Source: Bifidobacterium aquikefiri (GTDB taxonomy: Bacteria > Actinomycetota > Actinomycetes > Actinomycetales > Bifidobacteriaceae). From it: a DNA stretch of 64,000 bases. The notes under the pieces are model-generated. The model was not told the origin of the DNA. It did no database searches and was given only the letters and a program-made list of their open reading frames with translations. The stretch spans positions 62,001 through 126,000 of the forward strand of contig NZ_MWXA01000002.1 in the NCBI RefSeq assembly GCF_002259795.1. Direction: 5' to 3'. Shown here in pieces: positions 7,971 to 16,888 of the stretch (positions are counted from its first letter, which is position 1; the number at the start of each line of letters is the position of its first letter). The position numbers and the translations under genes were made by a program.

Positions 7971-9494
7971 TTAATCCTCCAGCTCCCGTTGCATCGTGCG
8001 CAGCACATTCCAGCCCGAATCCAGAACGTCGAGCATTGAAGAATACGCTTGGTATTTCTTGTCATATATCGCGCTCTGCTCAGGATCTGGCGTGAATTGC
8101 TGAGCTACCTTCGTCATGTGTGCAGAGGCTTCGTTAAAGTCCTTGTAGACTCCAAGACCCACAGATGCGCAAATGGCGCCACCGAGGCCACCAAGCTCCT
8201 TGACTGCAACGGTTTCAACCGTGATGCCGAGCACGTCTGCAAACATCTGCACCCACGCCGCAGAGTTGCACGCGCCACCTGACATTCTGATTGCCGTTGG
8301 CTTGTGCTTCAACACTCGAAGCAGTTGGTCAACATGCTGGCGGTGGGCAAAGGCAACACCTTCATAGACAGCCCTGATGATCTGTGCAAAGGAATCCGAG
8401 CTGCGCATGCCAATGAGCGCACCTTCAGCCCCCAGATTCACATTGTTTCCATAGAGGAACGGGAAGAAGAGCGATGTCGAATTTCGCGCATCGGACGACG
8501 AGAGAATCTTTTCAAGCTCGTCGTATCCGATAGCCTGACGGCCATCCTTCGAAAGCATGCGAAGCATGTTGTCGAGGTTTCCCGCAGATGTAGGACTCGA
8601 GGCTTCAACCAACACATCACCTGTGGGGAACAGTGAATTCATGCAGCCACTGCTTTGCGCAGCCTTGGTCTTGCTCGGGAATACGTTGATATTCCATGTT
8701 CCTGCGGTCACGCTGAACAGGTCTTCGTCGAGAACACCTGTGGCGATTGCACAGGCATCGATATCGAACATGCCTGCGAATACAGGCGTTCCAACAGCGA
8801 TTCCCGTATTCTTCGAGGCCTGTTCGCAAATGCTTCCGCACTGATCCGTTGCACGCACCAGCTGTGGCATTGCAGGCAGCATCTCCGGGATTCCAAAGAA
8901 ATCGAAGAGCCGTGAATCGTATTCACCAGTTTCGAGATTCACCAGATTATTGCCTGATGCATCTCCCTGTTCCTCCCAGATCTCACCGGTCAGCATGAAC
9001 CGAATGAAATCCTTATTGGAAAGCACATGGCCGATCGATGCATATTTCTGCGGCTCATGATCCTTGATCCATCGCAACAGCACCGGGAACTGCATCACCA
9101 TGACATGCTGGTGGCTTATGGGATAGATCTCACCAACCCGAGCCTCAAATGCATTGGCAAGATCGGATGCTCGGCTATCAGACGAAAGGATGCAATCCAT
9201 CGAAGGCTTGCCTTCCTTATCCAACATGTACAGGCCCTTACCGTGTCCGACCGGCACTACGGCATCGATCTGGTCGCCGGTCAGACCGGCATCCATCAGT
9301 GACGAGTTCGTGGCCTTGCCGATATCTCTCCACATCTGCTGCGGATTGACTTCACGGAATCCAGGTCTTCCCTCCACTGCATCTGTTGGGAACGAAACCA
9401 CAGACAACTGATTGCCCGTTTCATCAAGAATGATGACCTTGGTATTGGTTCCACCATTGTCGATGACGAGAAAATGCTTATGCTCCATTGACAT
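7971..9494 (-). CDS. FGGY-family carbohydrate kinase, probably L-xylulokinase
   Basis: A 507-residue sugar kinase with the ATPase fold. The phosphate-1 motif is near the N-terminus (VIDNGGTNTKVIIL), and the C-terminal FGGY signature region includes RMSGGACNSAAWVQMFADVLG. Sequence and neighbours fit the LyxK / L-xylulose kinase branch: the next two genes are the 3- and 4-epimerases that process L-xylulose 5-phosphate. L-ribulokinase is an alternative, but AraB proteins are longer. ATG at 9494 follows AGGAG at good spacing. It is the second gene of the operon behind the GatC-like transporter, which suggests that the imported sugar arrives unphosphorylated. Confidence 0.88.
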   Translation of the reverse strand: MSMEHKHFLVIDNGGTNTKVIILDETGNQLSVVSFPTDAVEGRPGFREVNPQQMWRDIGKATNSSLMDAGLTGDQIDAVVPVGHGKGLYMLDKEGKPSMDCILSSDSRASDLANAFEARVGEIYPISHQHVMVMQFPVLLRWIKDHEPQKYASIGHVLSNKDFIRFMLTGEIWEEQGDASGNNLVNLETGEYDSRLFDFFGIPEMLPAMPQLVRATDQCGSICEQASKNTGIAVGTPVFAGMFDIDACAIATGVLDEDLFSVTAGTWNINVFPSKTKAAQSSGCMNSLFPTGDVLVEASSPTSAGNLDNMLRMLSKDGRQAIGYDELEKILSSSDARNSTSLFFPFLYGNNVNLGAEGALIGMRSSDSFAQIIRAVYEGVAFAHRQHVDQLLRVLKHKPTAIRMSGGACNSAAWVQMFADVLGITVETVAVKELGGLGGAICASVGLGVYKDFNEASAHMTKVAQQFTPDPEQSAIYDKKYQAYSSMLDVLDSGWNVLRTMQRELED

Positions 9495-9521
9495 ACCTAT
9501 CTCCTTATGCAGATTTCAATA

Positions 9522-10781
9522 TCAGATCAAATTGAAGAGTTTGCCGGCCTCGACGGCAATCCAGCCGACCCAGCCGCTGACGGCACCGGTCATGTTGGAT
9601 ATGCCCGTGAAGTCTGCAGGGAGCTTGATATTGCTCGTTACAGCGGACTGCGTAACGTACGGTGCGATATATGAACCAACGTAAAGAATGATGACGATGC
9701 TGATCGCTCCTGTTATGAGCATCTTGAACATGTTTCTGCGCACGAATGGGGTGACCAGCGCGAGCAGGAAGGTAAGGGATGCAAGATCTGCGAATGGGAG
9801 CATCCTGTTGCCAGGAAGTATGAGCGCGAGCACGATTGCGACAGGAATCAGCAGCAGACCAGAGGCGAGAACCGATGGCTCACCAATGAGCAGCGCAGTA
9901 TCCATGCCGATGAAGAACTCTCTGTTCGGGAACCATTTCTTCAGCTGCTTCTCGGCTGCATCACGCACGGTAATCAGACCTTCGAGCAACACGCCAATCA
10001 TCTTTGGCAGCAGCACCATGGCAGCCGCGACGTTGATGGCGAGGCTGATGGCCTTCGCAGGCGAATATGCAGCGAGAATTCCAATGATCAGACCAAGGAT
10101 AAAGCCCAGGACTACTGGCTCGCCAAAGGCGCCGAAACGCTTTTGGATCTTCTCCGCGTTGAAGTCCACCTTCTTGAGTCCAGGAATTCTATCGATCACC
10201 CAGTTCACACCAATGGCCAATGGAGACCACATCATGCCGGCAAGGTGCGGGAACGAAATGCCCGAGAGTTTGTATTCCTTCTGGATGTAAGGCGCAGACC
10301 AATCGGCAACCTTGAGCACGATGGCGAATATGATCCAGACGAAAACGGTCGAGAACCAGAAGTTCTTCGTGACGGCGAATACCGTCGCTCCAACCTGCAG
10401 GAAGATCCAGTAGTTGAAGATATCGACATCAACGGTCTTCGTCAGCTTCAAAACAACCATGATTGCGTTGATTATCAGAAAACCGACAACGACTGCGGCC
10501 ATGATAGGCGTGCCCCAGCCAATCGTCGAGGCTGTTGGCCAACCGACATCGACCACCGTCAGGTGCATGCCCAGGCGATTGACCATCGCCTTGGATGCGG
10601 GCCCGAGGTTGTCGAGCAGCAGGTTGATGACCATATTGACGCCAACAAAACCGACACCAACCGTCATGCCGGCCTTGAACGATTTTCCGATGCCGAGCCT
10701 AAATATCAGGCCGACGACAAAGAAGATTATAGGCATCATCACAGCTGCGCCCAAACCTATTATTGTATTGATGACACTCAT
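9522..10781 (-). CDS. PTS galactitol-family EIIC-like transporter (GatC), without EIIA/EIIB genes
   Basis: A 419-residue polytopic membrane protein with ten or more hydrophobic segments, matching the galactitol-family EIIC component. Typical segments are VNMVINLLLDNLGPASKAM, GWPTASTIGWGTP and GEPSVLASGLLLIP. No EIIA or EIIB gene lies in the operon. The next gene instead encodes a sugar kinase followed by two epimerases. I infer that it works either as a facilitator for an unphosphorylated pentulose or pentitol, or with EIIA/EIIB encoded elsewhere. ATG at 10781 follows AAAGGG. It is the first gene of the operon and is controlled from the region shared with the SorC regulator. Confidence 0.88.
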   Translation of the reverse strand: MSVINTIIGLGAAVMMPIIFFVVGLIFRLGIGKSFKAGMTVGVGFVGVNMVINLLLDNLGPASKAMVNRLGMHLTVVDVGWPTASTIGWGTPIMAAVVVGFLIINAIMVVLKLTKTVDVDIFNYWIFLQVGATVFAVTKNFWFSTVFVWIIFAIVLKVADWSAPYIQKEYKLSGISFPHLAGMMWSPLAIGVNWVIDRIPGLKKVDFNAEKIQKRFGAFGEPVVLGFILGLIIGILAAYSPAKAISLAINVAAAMVLLPKMIGVLLEGLITVRDAAEKQLKKWFPNREFFIGMDTALLIGEPSVLASGLLLIPVAIVLALILPGNRMLPFADLASLTFLLALVTPFVRRNMFKMLITGAISIVIILYVGSYIAPYVTQSAVTSNIKLPADFTGISNMTGAVSGWVGWIAVEAGKLFNLI

Positions 10782-11012
10782 GGTTTCCCTTTCGTTGTTC
10801 CAGAACTTCTTCCTTGAGTCCTGGGAGTCATCGTGTTGTTACCAAGCACCGTCGCTTGTGTGCTGAGGAATCGAATCGCGCAACGTTGACGCGTACGCAT
10901 ACACGTTGTTCGCTGCACAACCCCCTGTTCGGTTCCCCAGACGAACGATTTCGCCGTAACAGACTTACCTATGTAACGTATCGCAATTAGGTGGTCACAT
11001 CTATGGAATTGA

Positions 11013-11026
11013 TGAACATATGTTCA
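11013..11026. promoter_or_regulatory. Operator 1 for the SorC regulator (perfect palindrome)
   Basis: TGAACATATGTTCA is a perfect 14-bp palindrome. It shares the TGAACA / TGTTCA half-sites with a second site at the start of the regulator gene, about 100 bases away. It sits directly upstream of the proposed -35 of the regulator gene and in the control region of the divergent operon. Two matching sites flanking a SorC gene strongly suggest binding by this regulator. Confidence 0.65.
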
Positions 11027-11056
11027 TTGGACTATTCAAGTCTTCGCTCATTTAAA
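11027..11056 (+). promoter_or_regulatory. Possible promoter of the SorC gene
   Basis: TTGGAC (11027-11032) and TTTAAA (11051-11056) are separated by 18 bases and lie between the two palindromes. The fit to the sigma-70 consensus is moderate and was judged by eye. Confidence 0.35.
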
Positions 11057-11115
11057 CAGCAATTCCCAAAATTATGGCTACTTAACACAGGTGTCTTCGA
11101 ATTTGAGTGTATGAT

Positions 11116-11133
11116 TATGAACAAATGTTCATA
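11116..11133. promoter_or_regulatory. Operator 2 for the SorC regulator, overlapping its translation start
   Basis: TATGAACA-AA-TGTTCATA repeats the half-sites of the upstream palindrome with 8-bp arms. It overlaps the likely ATG (11125) of the regulator gene, so binding would block the gene's own transcription or translation. A loop between this site and the one at 11013-11026 is possible (inference). Confidence 0.6.
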
Positions 11134-12120
11134 AGAAATTCGCAGCTGGCATCAGCTGAATCACGTCAGCATATCCAGCTCACGCTCAGGGTGGCTCGCA
11201 TGTATTACATGCATGACATGACCCAGGCACAAATTGCAGCATCAATCGGCTACTCCCGCCCAACGGTCTCCCGCCTGCTTCAAGAGGCTCGAGACGAAGG
11301 CATAGTCCACATCGACATCGGCCATGTACTTGAACGCGTGATGACGCTTGAAAACAGGCTCATCGATTGTTTCGGTCTGAAATACGCCCGTGTGGCGCCA
11401 AGCTTTTCCGATCAGACCCCTTCAGAAACAGTCCCGGAGTATGCTGCCACCCTGTTTTCCGAAAAGGCGCAGGAGGACTCGCTGATCACCGTCTCCAACG
11501 GTCGTGCGGTTGCCGCAACCGTGCGCAACATTCCTATCAGAAACTGGCCCAAGGCCAATGTCGCGCAAATGGTGGGTGCGCTTTCGCCATCCAACCACAT
11601 GACAGATTCTCCAGATATCTGCCATCTGCTTGCCAATCGTCTGAACTGCACATTTACCCCACTGCATGCACCGATGATCATGTCAGCTCCATCGATCGCC
11701 GCTGCGATGCGGCGAGAACCGCAGATCGCCACTTCCCTCGCCCTGGGTGGCGGAGCCGATGTAGCGATAGAGGGCGTTGGTGCCGTTATCAACAATCATT
11801 TGAGTCCGGTGTTCGATAATTATGTCGATGCACCCATGATCAGGCGAATGAGGGATCTGGGAGCGGTCGGAACGGTCTGCGGTCATTTCATTGACGCACA
11901 GGGCAATCACGTTCATACCGAATTGTGCGTAAGAACCATTTCTATTGACATCGAACGCCTGAAGCATATTCCTCTGGTTATCGGCGTGGCGTGGGGAAAG
12001 CAGAAGATCGAGGCCATTCGCGCCTGCCTGGTGGGCGGATATCTTTCGGCACTGGTGACGGATCAAAGTACCGCCGAACTCTTGCTCGCCAAGTATCAGC
12101 AGCCTGCGCCGGGGCGCTAG
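11125..12120 (+). CDS. SorC/DeoR-type sugar-binding transcriptional regulator
   Basis: About 331 residues. The helix-turn-helix near residues 30-60 (DMTQAQIAASIGYSRPTVSRLLQEA) is followed by a SorC-type sugar-phosphate-binding domain (VSNGRAVAATV, LALGGGADVAIEGVGAV, RDLGAVGTVCGHFID). SorC proteins sense a phosphorylated sugar and control the divergent catabolic operon, which fits the kinase operon next door. The start is uncertain: ATG at 11125 is used here, and GTG at 11107 in the same frame would add six residues. Neither has a strong ribosome site, and a palindromic operator overlaps both. Confidence 0.9.
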   Translation: MFIRNSQLASAESRQHIQLTLRVARMYYMHDMTQAQIAASIGYSRPTVSRLLQEARDEGIVHIDIGHVLERVMTLENRLIDCFGLKYARVAPSFSDQTPSETVPEYAATLFSEKAQEDSLITVSNGRAVAATVRNIPIRNWPKANVAQMVGALSPSNHMTDSPDICHLLANRLNCTFTPLHAPMIMSAPSIAAAMRREPQIATSLALGGGADVAIEGVGAVINNHLSPVFDNYVDAPMIRRMRDLGAVGTVCGHFIDAQGNHVHTELCVRTISIDIERLKHIPLVIGVAWGKQKIEAIRACLVGGYLSALVTDQSTAELLLAKYQQPAPGR

Positions 12121-12165
12121 ATCTTCAGGGTCTGGGTTGGCAATCTGCGGTGCTGCCTCAAGCGG

Positions 12166-12185
12166 TGTCAGGTGTGCACCTGACA
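12166..12185. repeat. 20-base near-perfect palindrome upstream of sdaA
   Basis: TGTCAGGTG and CACCTGACA flank a two-base centre between the regulator stop and the sdaA promoter region. With no T-run after it, the element may be an operator or a weak hairpin terminator for the regulator gene. Confidence 0.45.
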
Positions 12186-12206
12186 GTGTTCGCCCAGAGA
12201 GAGTGT

Positions 12207-12234
12207 TTGCCACGAGAGAGCATGCGTATATATG
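12207..12234 (+). promoter_or_regulatory. Possible sdaA promoter
   Basis: TTGCCA (12207-12212) and TATATG (12229-12234) are 16 bases apart and end about 47 bases before the sdaA start codon. The call rests on consensus resemblance and position only. Confidence 0.35.
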
Positions 12235-12281
12235 TCCGAATCATTTTGGTTATACGCTTCTCTACGGAAGGAGAGGCAGCC

Positions 12282-13790
12282 ATGTTGAGCATACAGGACA
12301 TTTTCAGTATCGGCGTGGGACCGTCATCATCACATACCGTTGGTCCGATGTGCGCAGCACGAGCATTCATCGGATCTGTGGAGGATGGTGAATTGCTATG
12401 CGCCATAAGGCGCATCAAAGTGACGCTCTATGGTTCGCTGGCGCTTACCGGTCTCGGACATGGCACGGACCGAGCCATTCTCGCCGGGCTCGAAGGCGCA
12501 ACGCCGGCTGATGTTGACACTGACCACATGGCCGAAATCGTGCAGAACTGCGAGCGTAACGCATCCCTACATCTGATGGGTACGCACAGCATTGCCTTTG
12601 ATTATGGCGAGGACATCGTTTTTGAGCGTTGGAAGCGCATGCTACTTCACCCCAATGGCATGAGATTCCAAGCATTCGACGACTCAGGTTCAGTACTCGA
12701 TGAACAGGTCTGGTATTCCATAGGAGGCGGTTTCATCAGAAAGGGGACACCTCACGACCCTCTCGTCGGTCTACATGACAATGCGACGGCAGATTCAAGT
12801 TGGCTTGGCGAGACAACGACTCCGGCAAGTGACGCTTCACAGGGCAACATCGGCGATGTTCCAGCCAACGAAGACAGTGACTCGGCACCGGTTCCCTATA
12901 ACTTCGCATCGTGCGACGAGCTACTCACACTGTGTGATGTGCAACATTTGAGCATTGAAGCAATCATGATGGCCAACGAGAAGGCATCTCGTTCAGAAGC
13001 CGACGTTGTTGCCGGGCTGGATTCGATCTGGAATGTCATGCATTCCTGCGTCCAGGCAGGGTGCACCAGCAAGCGCAGCACACTGCCTGGCGGTCTGCAT
13101 GTTCCTCGCCGCGCTGCACATATCTACGCCAATCTCAAGCCCAGCGGCATCGACATACTGAATGAAAACAGCCATTCCTTCAACGCCTCGCTGAGAGAGA
13201 AGGAAATGGAGTGGGTTGATCTTTTTGCCCTGGCAGTGAGCGAGGAGAACGCCAGTGGCGGTCGAATCGTCACGGCACCAACCAACGGTTCCGCTGGCAT
13301 CATTCCAGCTGTGCTCCATTATTATTGGTATTTTGTCGATGGTGCAAACATGCACGGCATCGAGCGCTTCCTGCTCACGGCCGGTGCAGTCGGCTATCTT
13401 TTCAAAAGAAATGCCTCCATATCTGGCGCGGAGGTCGGATGTCAAGGTGAGGTTGGTTCTGCTTGCTCGATGGCAGCAGCCGGCCTATGCGCAGTGCTTG
13501 GGGGCACACCCGCCCAGATTGAGAATGCAGCGGAAGTCGGCATCGAACATCACCTGGGACTGACATGCGACCCTGTTGCAGGGCTTGTTCAGATACCCTG
13601 CATTGAACGCAATGCCATGGCAAGCATGACCGCAATCAACGCAGCGCGCATCTCCATGCTGGCAGAGGGCAAGCATATGGTGAGCCTTGATCAGGCAATC
13701 AACACCATGAAGCAGACGGGTCACGATATGATGGACAAATATAAGGAGACTTCACGCGGTGGTCTGGCTGTCAACGTAGTTGAATGTTAA
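12282..13790 (+). CDS. sdaA: L-serine ammonia-lyase (L-serine dehydratase), single-chain, iron-sulfur type
   Basis: A 502-residue cytoplasmic enzyme that converts L-serine to pyruvate and ammonia using a 4Fe-4S cluster. The N-terminal beta domain begins with the classic [16 protein letters not shown]. The C-terminal alpha domain has [20 protein letters not shown] and the cluster cysteines in [16 protein letters not shown] and the later [19 protein letters not shown] at 12282 follows GGAAGGAGAGG. A longer open frame from 11991 overlaps the regulator gene and is not a real start. Unusually, an acidic Ser/Thr/Pro-rich stretch of about 40 residues (near 170-210) lies between the two domains. Confidence 0.96.
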   Translation: MLSIQDIFSIGVGPSSSHTVGPMCAARAFIGSVEDGELLCAIRRIKVTLYGSLALTGLGHGTDRAILAGLEGATPADVDTDHMAEIVQNCERNASLHLMGTHSIAFDYGEDIVFERWKRMLLHPNGMRFQAFDDSGSVLDEQVWYSIGGGFIRKGTPHDPLVGLHDNATADSSWLGETTTPASDASQGNIGDVPANEDSDSAPVPYNFASCDELLTLCDVQHLSIEAIMMANEKASRSEADVVAGLDSIWNVMHSCVQAGCTSKRSTLPGGLHVPRRAAHIYANLKPSGIDILNENSHSFNASLREKEMEWVDLFALAVSEENASGGRIVTAPTNGSAGIIPAVLHYYWYFVDGANMHGIERFLLTAGAVGYLFKRNASISGAEVGCQGEVGSACSMAAAGLCAVLGGTPAQIENAAEVGIEHHLGLTCDPVAGLVQIPCIERNAMASMTAINAARISMLAEGKHMVSLDQAINTMKQTGHDMMDKYKETSRGGLAVNVVEC

Positions 13791-13833
13791 ATAACAGCTC
13801 AATCGCAGAAATGTAAGCTTTCTGGAAACTATT

Positions 13834-13855
13834 CGAAATATTTTCGAGTTTTTTG
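13834..13855 (+). terminator. Weak terminator after sdaA
   Basis: CGAAA-TAT-TTTCG forms a short stem followed by AGTTTTTT about 45 bases after the sdaA stop. The stem is only five pairs, so termination may be partial. Confidence 0.4.
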
Positions 13856-13867
13856 CTGTTTTAGCTT

Positions 13868-13887
13868 CCCAAAATCGATTTTTGGGG
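13868..13887. promoter_or_regulatory. Quasi-palindrome before the second LacI gene
   Basis: CCCAAAATCGATTTTTGGGG is a palindrome apart from one extra T, centred on TCGA. It lies about 40 bases upstream of the LacI gene start, so it may be an autoregulatory operator. It could also act as part of the sdaA terminator. Confidence 0.4.
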
Positions 13888-13924
13888 CACAATAGGTGAA
13901 GAATATAGTGAACGGAGCGGTCGA

Positions 13925-14959
13925 TTGGGAACAACACTCGCAGATATAGCCTCCAAGGCAGGGGTGAGCCAGGCTTCGGTTTCGCGCGTTATCAATGCAA
14001 AACCCGGGGTTTCCGAGGATCTACGCAATACCGTTATCGATGCCATCACATCCCTAGGCATGCCAGTCGACAAGATGCAGCGTAACGGGACACGTCTCAT
14101 TGCAATCGTCACACCAAATATGTCGAATCCCATCTTTCCCGAATTCGTGACAGAAATTACGAATCTTCTCGCGCAACGCGGTTTTCTCGTCATTGTATGC
14201 TCATATACACCTTCGGGAACTTCAGAGGATGGATACCTTGAACTCCTACAGAGTCAGCCCCTCGCCGGCGTTATCTTTCTTGGCGGAAAGTACGATACCA
14301 AAGACTCGAATCTGCTGATTTACAACACACTCGCCGACCGCGGCATCCCCGCAGCATTCGTCAACGGTGCCAAGCGAAACATGGATGGCATCTACGTGAG
14401 CACCGACGATGCGCTGGCAATGACCATCGCATTGAAACACCTCACCGACCTCGGGCACCGTCATATCGGACTTCTGCTCGGAGACAGGAATCATTTCCCC
14501 TCGATCATCAAGCATGGGGCAGCTCTTGAATTCTTTGCCCGGCATGCAATTGAGCATGGTGATGACATGACAGCCTGGACCACCTATGGTGTCGAATCCG
14601 GGCAGATGGCAGCACGACTGCTCATCGAAAATGGGGCTACAGCCATCGCCTGTGCCAGCGACGAATTGGCGTTGGGCGCGATAAAGGCCACGCGTTCACT
14701 CGGCTTGAGCATTCCCCAGGACGTTTCAGTCACTGGATACGATGATTCACCGGCCATGAGCTTCATGACCCCTTCGCTGACAACAGTTCGCCAGCCGGTG
14801 GCAAGGATCTGCCTTTCGACTATAAATGCCCTCATGGCAATGATGGAAAACAAGACACTGACATCACGCAGAGACGTCATTCTCTTCGAGCCCGAGCTGA
14901 TCGTGCGTGAATCGACAGGCCGCTGCATCAGACACAACGCCCCTGCGGTTGAACCGTAA
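13925..14959 (+). CDS. LacI-family transcriptional regulator (solo)
   Basis: A 344-residue LacI-type regulator. The helix-turn-helix is at the very N-terminus (TLADIASKAGVSQASVSRVI), with the sugar-sensing domain after it (CASDELALGAIKATRSLG, VTGYDDSPAMSFMTP). The start is TTG at 13925. No ATG or GTG lies in frame upstream, a GGAG site is seven bases before it, and the helix-turn-helix begins at once. No sugar operon is adjacent: sdaA lies upstream and a convergent LOG-family gene downstream. Its targets must be its own gene or distant genes. Confidence 0.93.
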   Translation: MGTTLADIASKAGVSQASVSRVINAKPGVSEDLRNTVIDAITSLGMPVDKMQRNGTRLIAIVTPNMSNPIFPEFVTEITNLLAQRGFLVIVCSYTPSGTSEDGYLELLQSQPLAGVIFLGGKYDTKDSNLLIYNTLADRGIPAAFVNGAKRNMDGIYVSTDDALAMTIALKHLTDLGHRHIGLLLGDRNHFPSIIKHGAALEFFARHAIEHGDDMTAWTTYGVESGQMAARLLIENGATAIACASDELALGAIKATRSLGLSIPQDVSVTGYDDSPAMSFMTPSLTTVRQPVARICLSTINALMAMMENKTLTSRRDVILFEPELIVRESTGRCIRHNAPAVEP

Positions 14960-15261
14960 ACGCAAGAGTGTTTTCGTTTTAAAACAACCACGGCACTGTA
15001 AGGCAACAAAACTTGCAGTCCCGTATACAAATTGCATGAATTTTCATTGACATCACTTCTCGCAAGACAATCACATGCTCAAAATCCAGTTTTACAGCGA
15101 GGAGCAGAGCTCCATATGACATTTTTGAACTTCCCCATCACGGGTTTACCTCCCCTGTGCCTGTGCGGGACAAGTTTATGGGCAGGCAACAAACACTGCT
15201 TCAGTGATGCGAAGGCGTACACCGCCTTGTGAACGGTCTTGTGCATACAAGGTGCGGCAAA
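14960..15261. other. Convergent intergenic region, no gene seen
   Basis: This stretch of about 300 bases separates the LacI gene (forward) from the LOG-family gene (reverse). Small hairpins occur, such as AAGGCG-tacac-CGCCTT at 15212-15228 and CACTG-AAG-CAGTG just beside it on the reverse strand. Either could help terminate the LOG-family transcript. I see no convincing coding sequence. Confidence 0.5.
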
Positions 15262-15876
15262 TCACTGCGTGCGGGTATAGGTGCGGACTGTTGGCGGAAC
15301 GTATTGCCTGGCCCACGGGATGATTTCATCAAAGGAATTGGCGAACAGAAGTTTGTCAAATGAACCTTGGTTTAGAAAACCGTTGTCAACCATGCGCTGA
15401 TACATGGTACGAATCGGATCCCAGTAACCATCCAGATTGAAGAAGACGCATGGTTTCGAAGTCAGACCAATTCTGGCCCACGAAAATGCCTCGGTGATCT
15501 CCTCGACAGTTCCTGGGCCACCGGGGAACGCAATATACACATCGCCAAGCTCCATCATTCGACGTTTGCGCTCATCCATGTCGTGCACGACCTCAACAGT
15601 CGTCAATCCTTCGTATGGTCGTTCGCGTTCGGCGAGTGCCTGTGGAATAATGCCATGTGCCGAACCGCCATGCTTCAGCACGCTTTTGGCAACGATACCC
15701 ATAAGCCCAACGCCTCCTGCACCGAATACCAGCTCACCCCTCGAATCGGCAATCCATTTGCCCAGCCGATCTGCCCAATCCGCATATTTGGGATCCTTCC
15801 CGGTTGCCGCTCCACAATATACCGTGACTTTCAGCGTCTTCTGCTCGATCCGATTACCACTGTGCTGCTCTTTCAC
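15262..15876 (-). CDS. LOG-family protein (cytokinin riboside 5'-monophosphate phosphoribohydrolase-like)
   Basis: About 204 residues of the Rossmann-like LOG family (formerly annotated as lysine decarboxylase). Its members cleave nucleoside 5'-monophosphates to base and ribose 5-phosphate. The diagnostic AFPGGPGTVEEITE motif is present, as are VFGAGGVGLMG and MDERKRRMMELGD. The start is most likely GTG at 15876, with GGAGG five bases upstream. Another in-frame GTG four codons earlier (15888) is possible. It probably forms its own unit upstream of nothing obvious. The in vivo substrate in bacteria is usually unknown. Confidence 0.9.
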   Translation of the reverse strand: MKEQHSGNRIEQKTLKVTVYCGAATGKDPKYADWADRLGKWIADSRGELVFGAGGVGLMGIVAKSVLKHGGSAHGIIPQALAERERPYEGLTTVEVVHDMDERKRRMMELGDVYIAFPGGPGTVEEITEAFSWARIGLTSKPCVFFNLDGYWDPIRTMYQRMVDNGFLNQGSFDKLLFANSFDEIIPWARQYVPPTVRTYTRTQ

Positions 15877-15962
15877 GCAATCCTCCACATTCTTTGTCGC
15901 TCCCTATCAGTGTAACGACATTCAAACCGCACCAGACAGCGGTCGTGGCTTCAACAAGCGTT

Positions 15963-16673
15963 TCACGACATCGCGCCCGCGAGGAAGTTGACGGTTGCGC
16001 CGATCAGCAACGTATTGAATAGGTATGAAAGCAGCGTATGGGCCAGAGCGACCTTGCGGACGGCTTGAGTTGTCAGATCAGTGTCAGAGACCTGAAAAGT
16101 CATACCCATGGTGAAGGCAAGATAGGCAAAATCACTGTATTGCGGATTTTTCGTGCCAGGAAAGTCAACACATCCATGATCCGCACTGTAATACATTCCC
16201 GCATATCTGAGTGTGTATAAGGTGTGAATCAGCCCCCACGTGAGCAGGATGCTCGACAAGGTCAGCGCTGCGACCGGCAAGGTATGCTCCTGAGAAGTGC
16301 GCCCTGTGCTCATCATGATGACGAGCGCTGCCACCGAAACCACACTGGAAACCACAATGACAATATCCGCGATGGTTCGTGATGGATCCTCACCCTGCGC
16401 GTGTTCGCGGGTTCTCTCGCCATCAAGCCTGGCGATGCGCAGCCACACTCGTGCGAGATAGAACAGGCATGCACTGACCCATCCGATAACACATGCTGTC
16501 GGGATATTCTTCCCAAGAAAGAACGCAATCAGCCCAATCGGAATGCCGAATGCAAACATCGCTGAAGTGCGACGCCCAGAGCGTGAGACCCCGTTCTCCT
16601 TGCGCTGCTGGTTTCCTTCCCGCTTCCGCCCATGCTTCGAGCTCCTGCCACAGTCATCTTCAGATCCGCTCAA
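15963..16673 (-). CDS. DUF1345 family membrane protein
   Basis: A 236-residue inner-membrane protein with about five hydrophobic segments and the DUF1345 signature YSDFAYLAFTMGMTFQVSDT. The N-terminal 35 residues are charged and probably cytoplasmic. The start is TTG at 16673, supported by a GGAGG site seven bases upstream. The next in-frame ATG (16559) would remove the charged N-terminus and lacks a ribosome site. The function of the family is unknown. The gene lies upstream of the LOG-family gene with a gap of under 90 bases, so the two may be co-transcribed. Confidence 0.88.
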   Translation of the reverse strand: MSGSEDDCGRSSKHGRKREGNQQRKENGVSRSGRRTSAMFAFGIPIGLIAFFLGKNIPTACVIGWVSACLFYLARVWLRIARLDGERTREHAQGEDPSRTIADIVIVVSSVVSVAALVIMMSTGRTSQEHTLPVAALTLSSILLTWGLIHTLYTLRYAGMYYSADHGCVDFPGTKNPQYSDFAYLAFTMGMTFQVSDTDLTTQAVRKVALAHTLLSYLFNTLLIGATVNFLAGAMS

Positions 16674-16888
16674 TCCCCTACCTCCATGCGAAAAACGACA
16701 TCACCGTCAAAGACTCTTCAATCTGCCATATACAGCAATATGATACGAAGCGGCAGATACCGAAAGGGGATTTATATGATGGCGAACACATCCGCCGCAT
16801 CGATGCTGGTTCATATTCTCAGCCATTCAGATGGCAGAATAGCTGAGAATTCTTGCAATTCGTCACGAAGTTGGATTGCCACTGTTAC

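Larger units (their letters stand above)
10782..11124. other. Divergent control region between GatC-like operon and SorC regulator
   Basis: This 343-base stretch carries no gene. It contains the promoter region of the leftward operon, a possible rightward promoter for the regulator and two matching TGAACA...TGTTCA palindromes, which are listed separately. Confidence 0.6.

Noticed and set aside
11991-12281. Upstream extension of the serine dehydratase frame
   Set aside because: It overlaps the SorC gene and the sdaA promoter region; ATG 12282 has a strong ribosome site and a canonical N-terminus.
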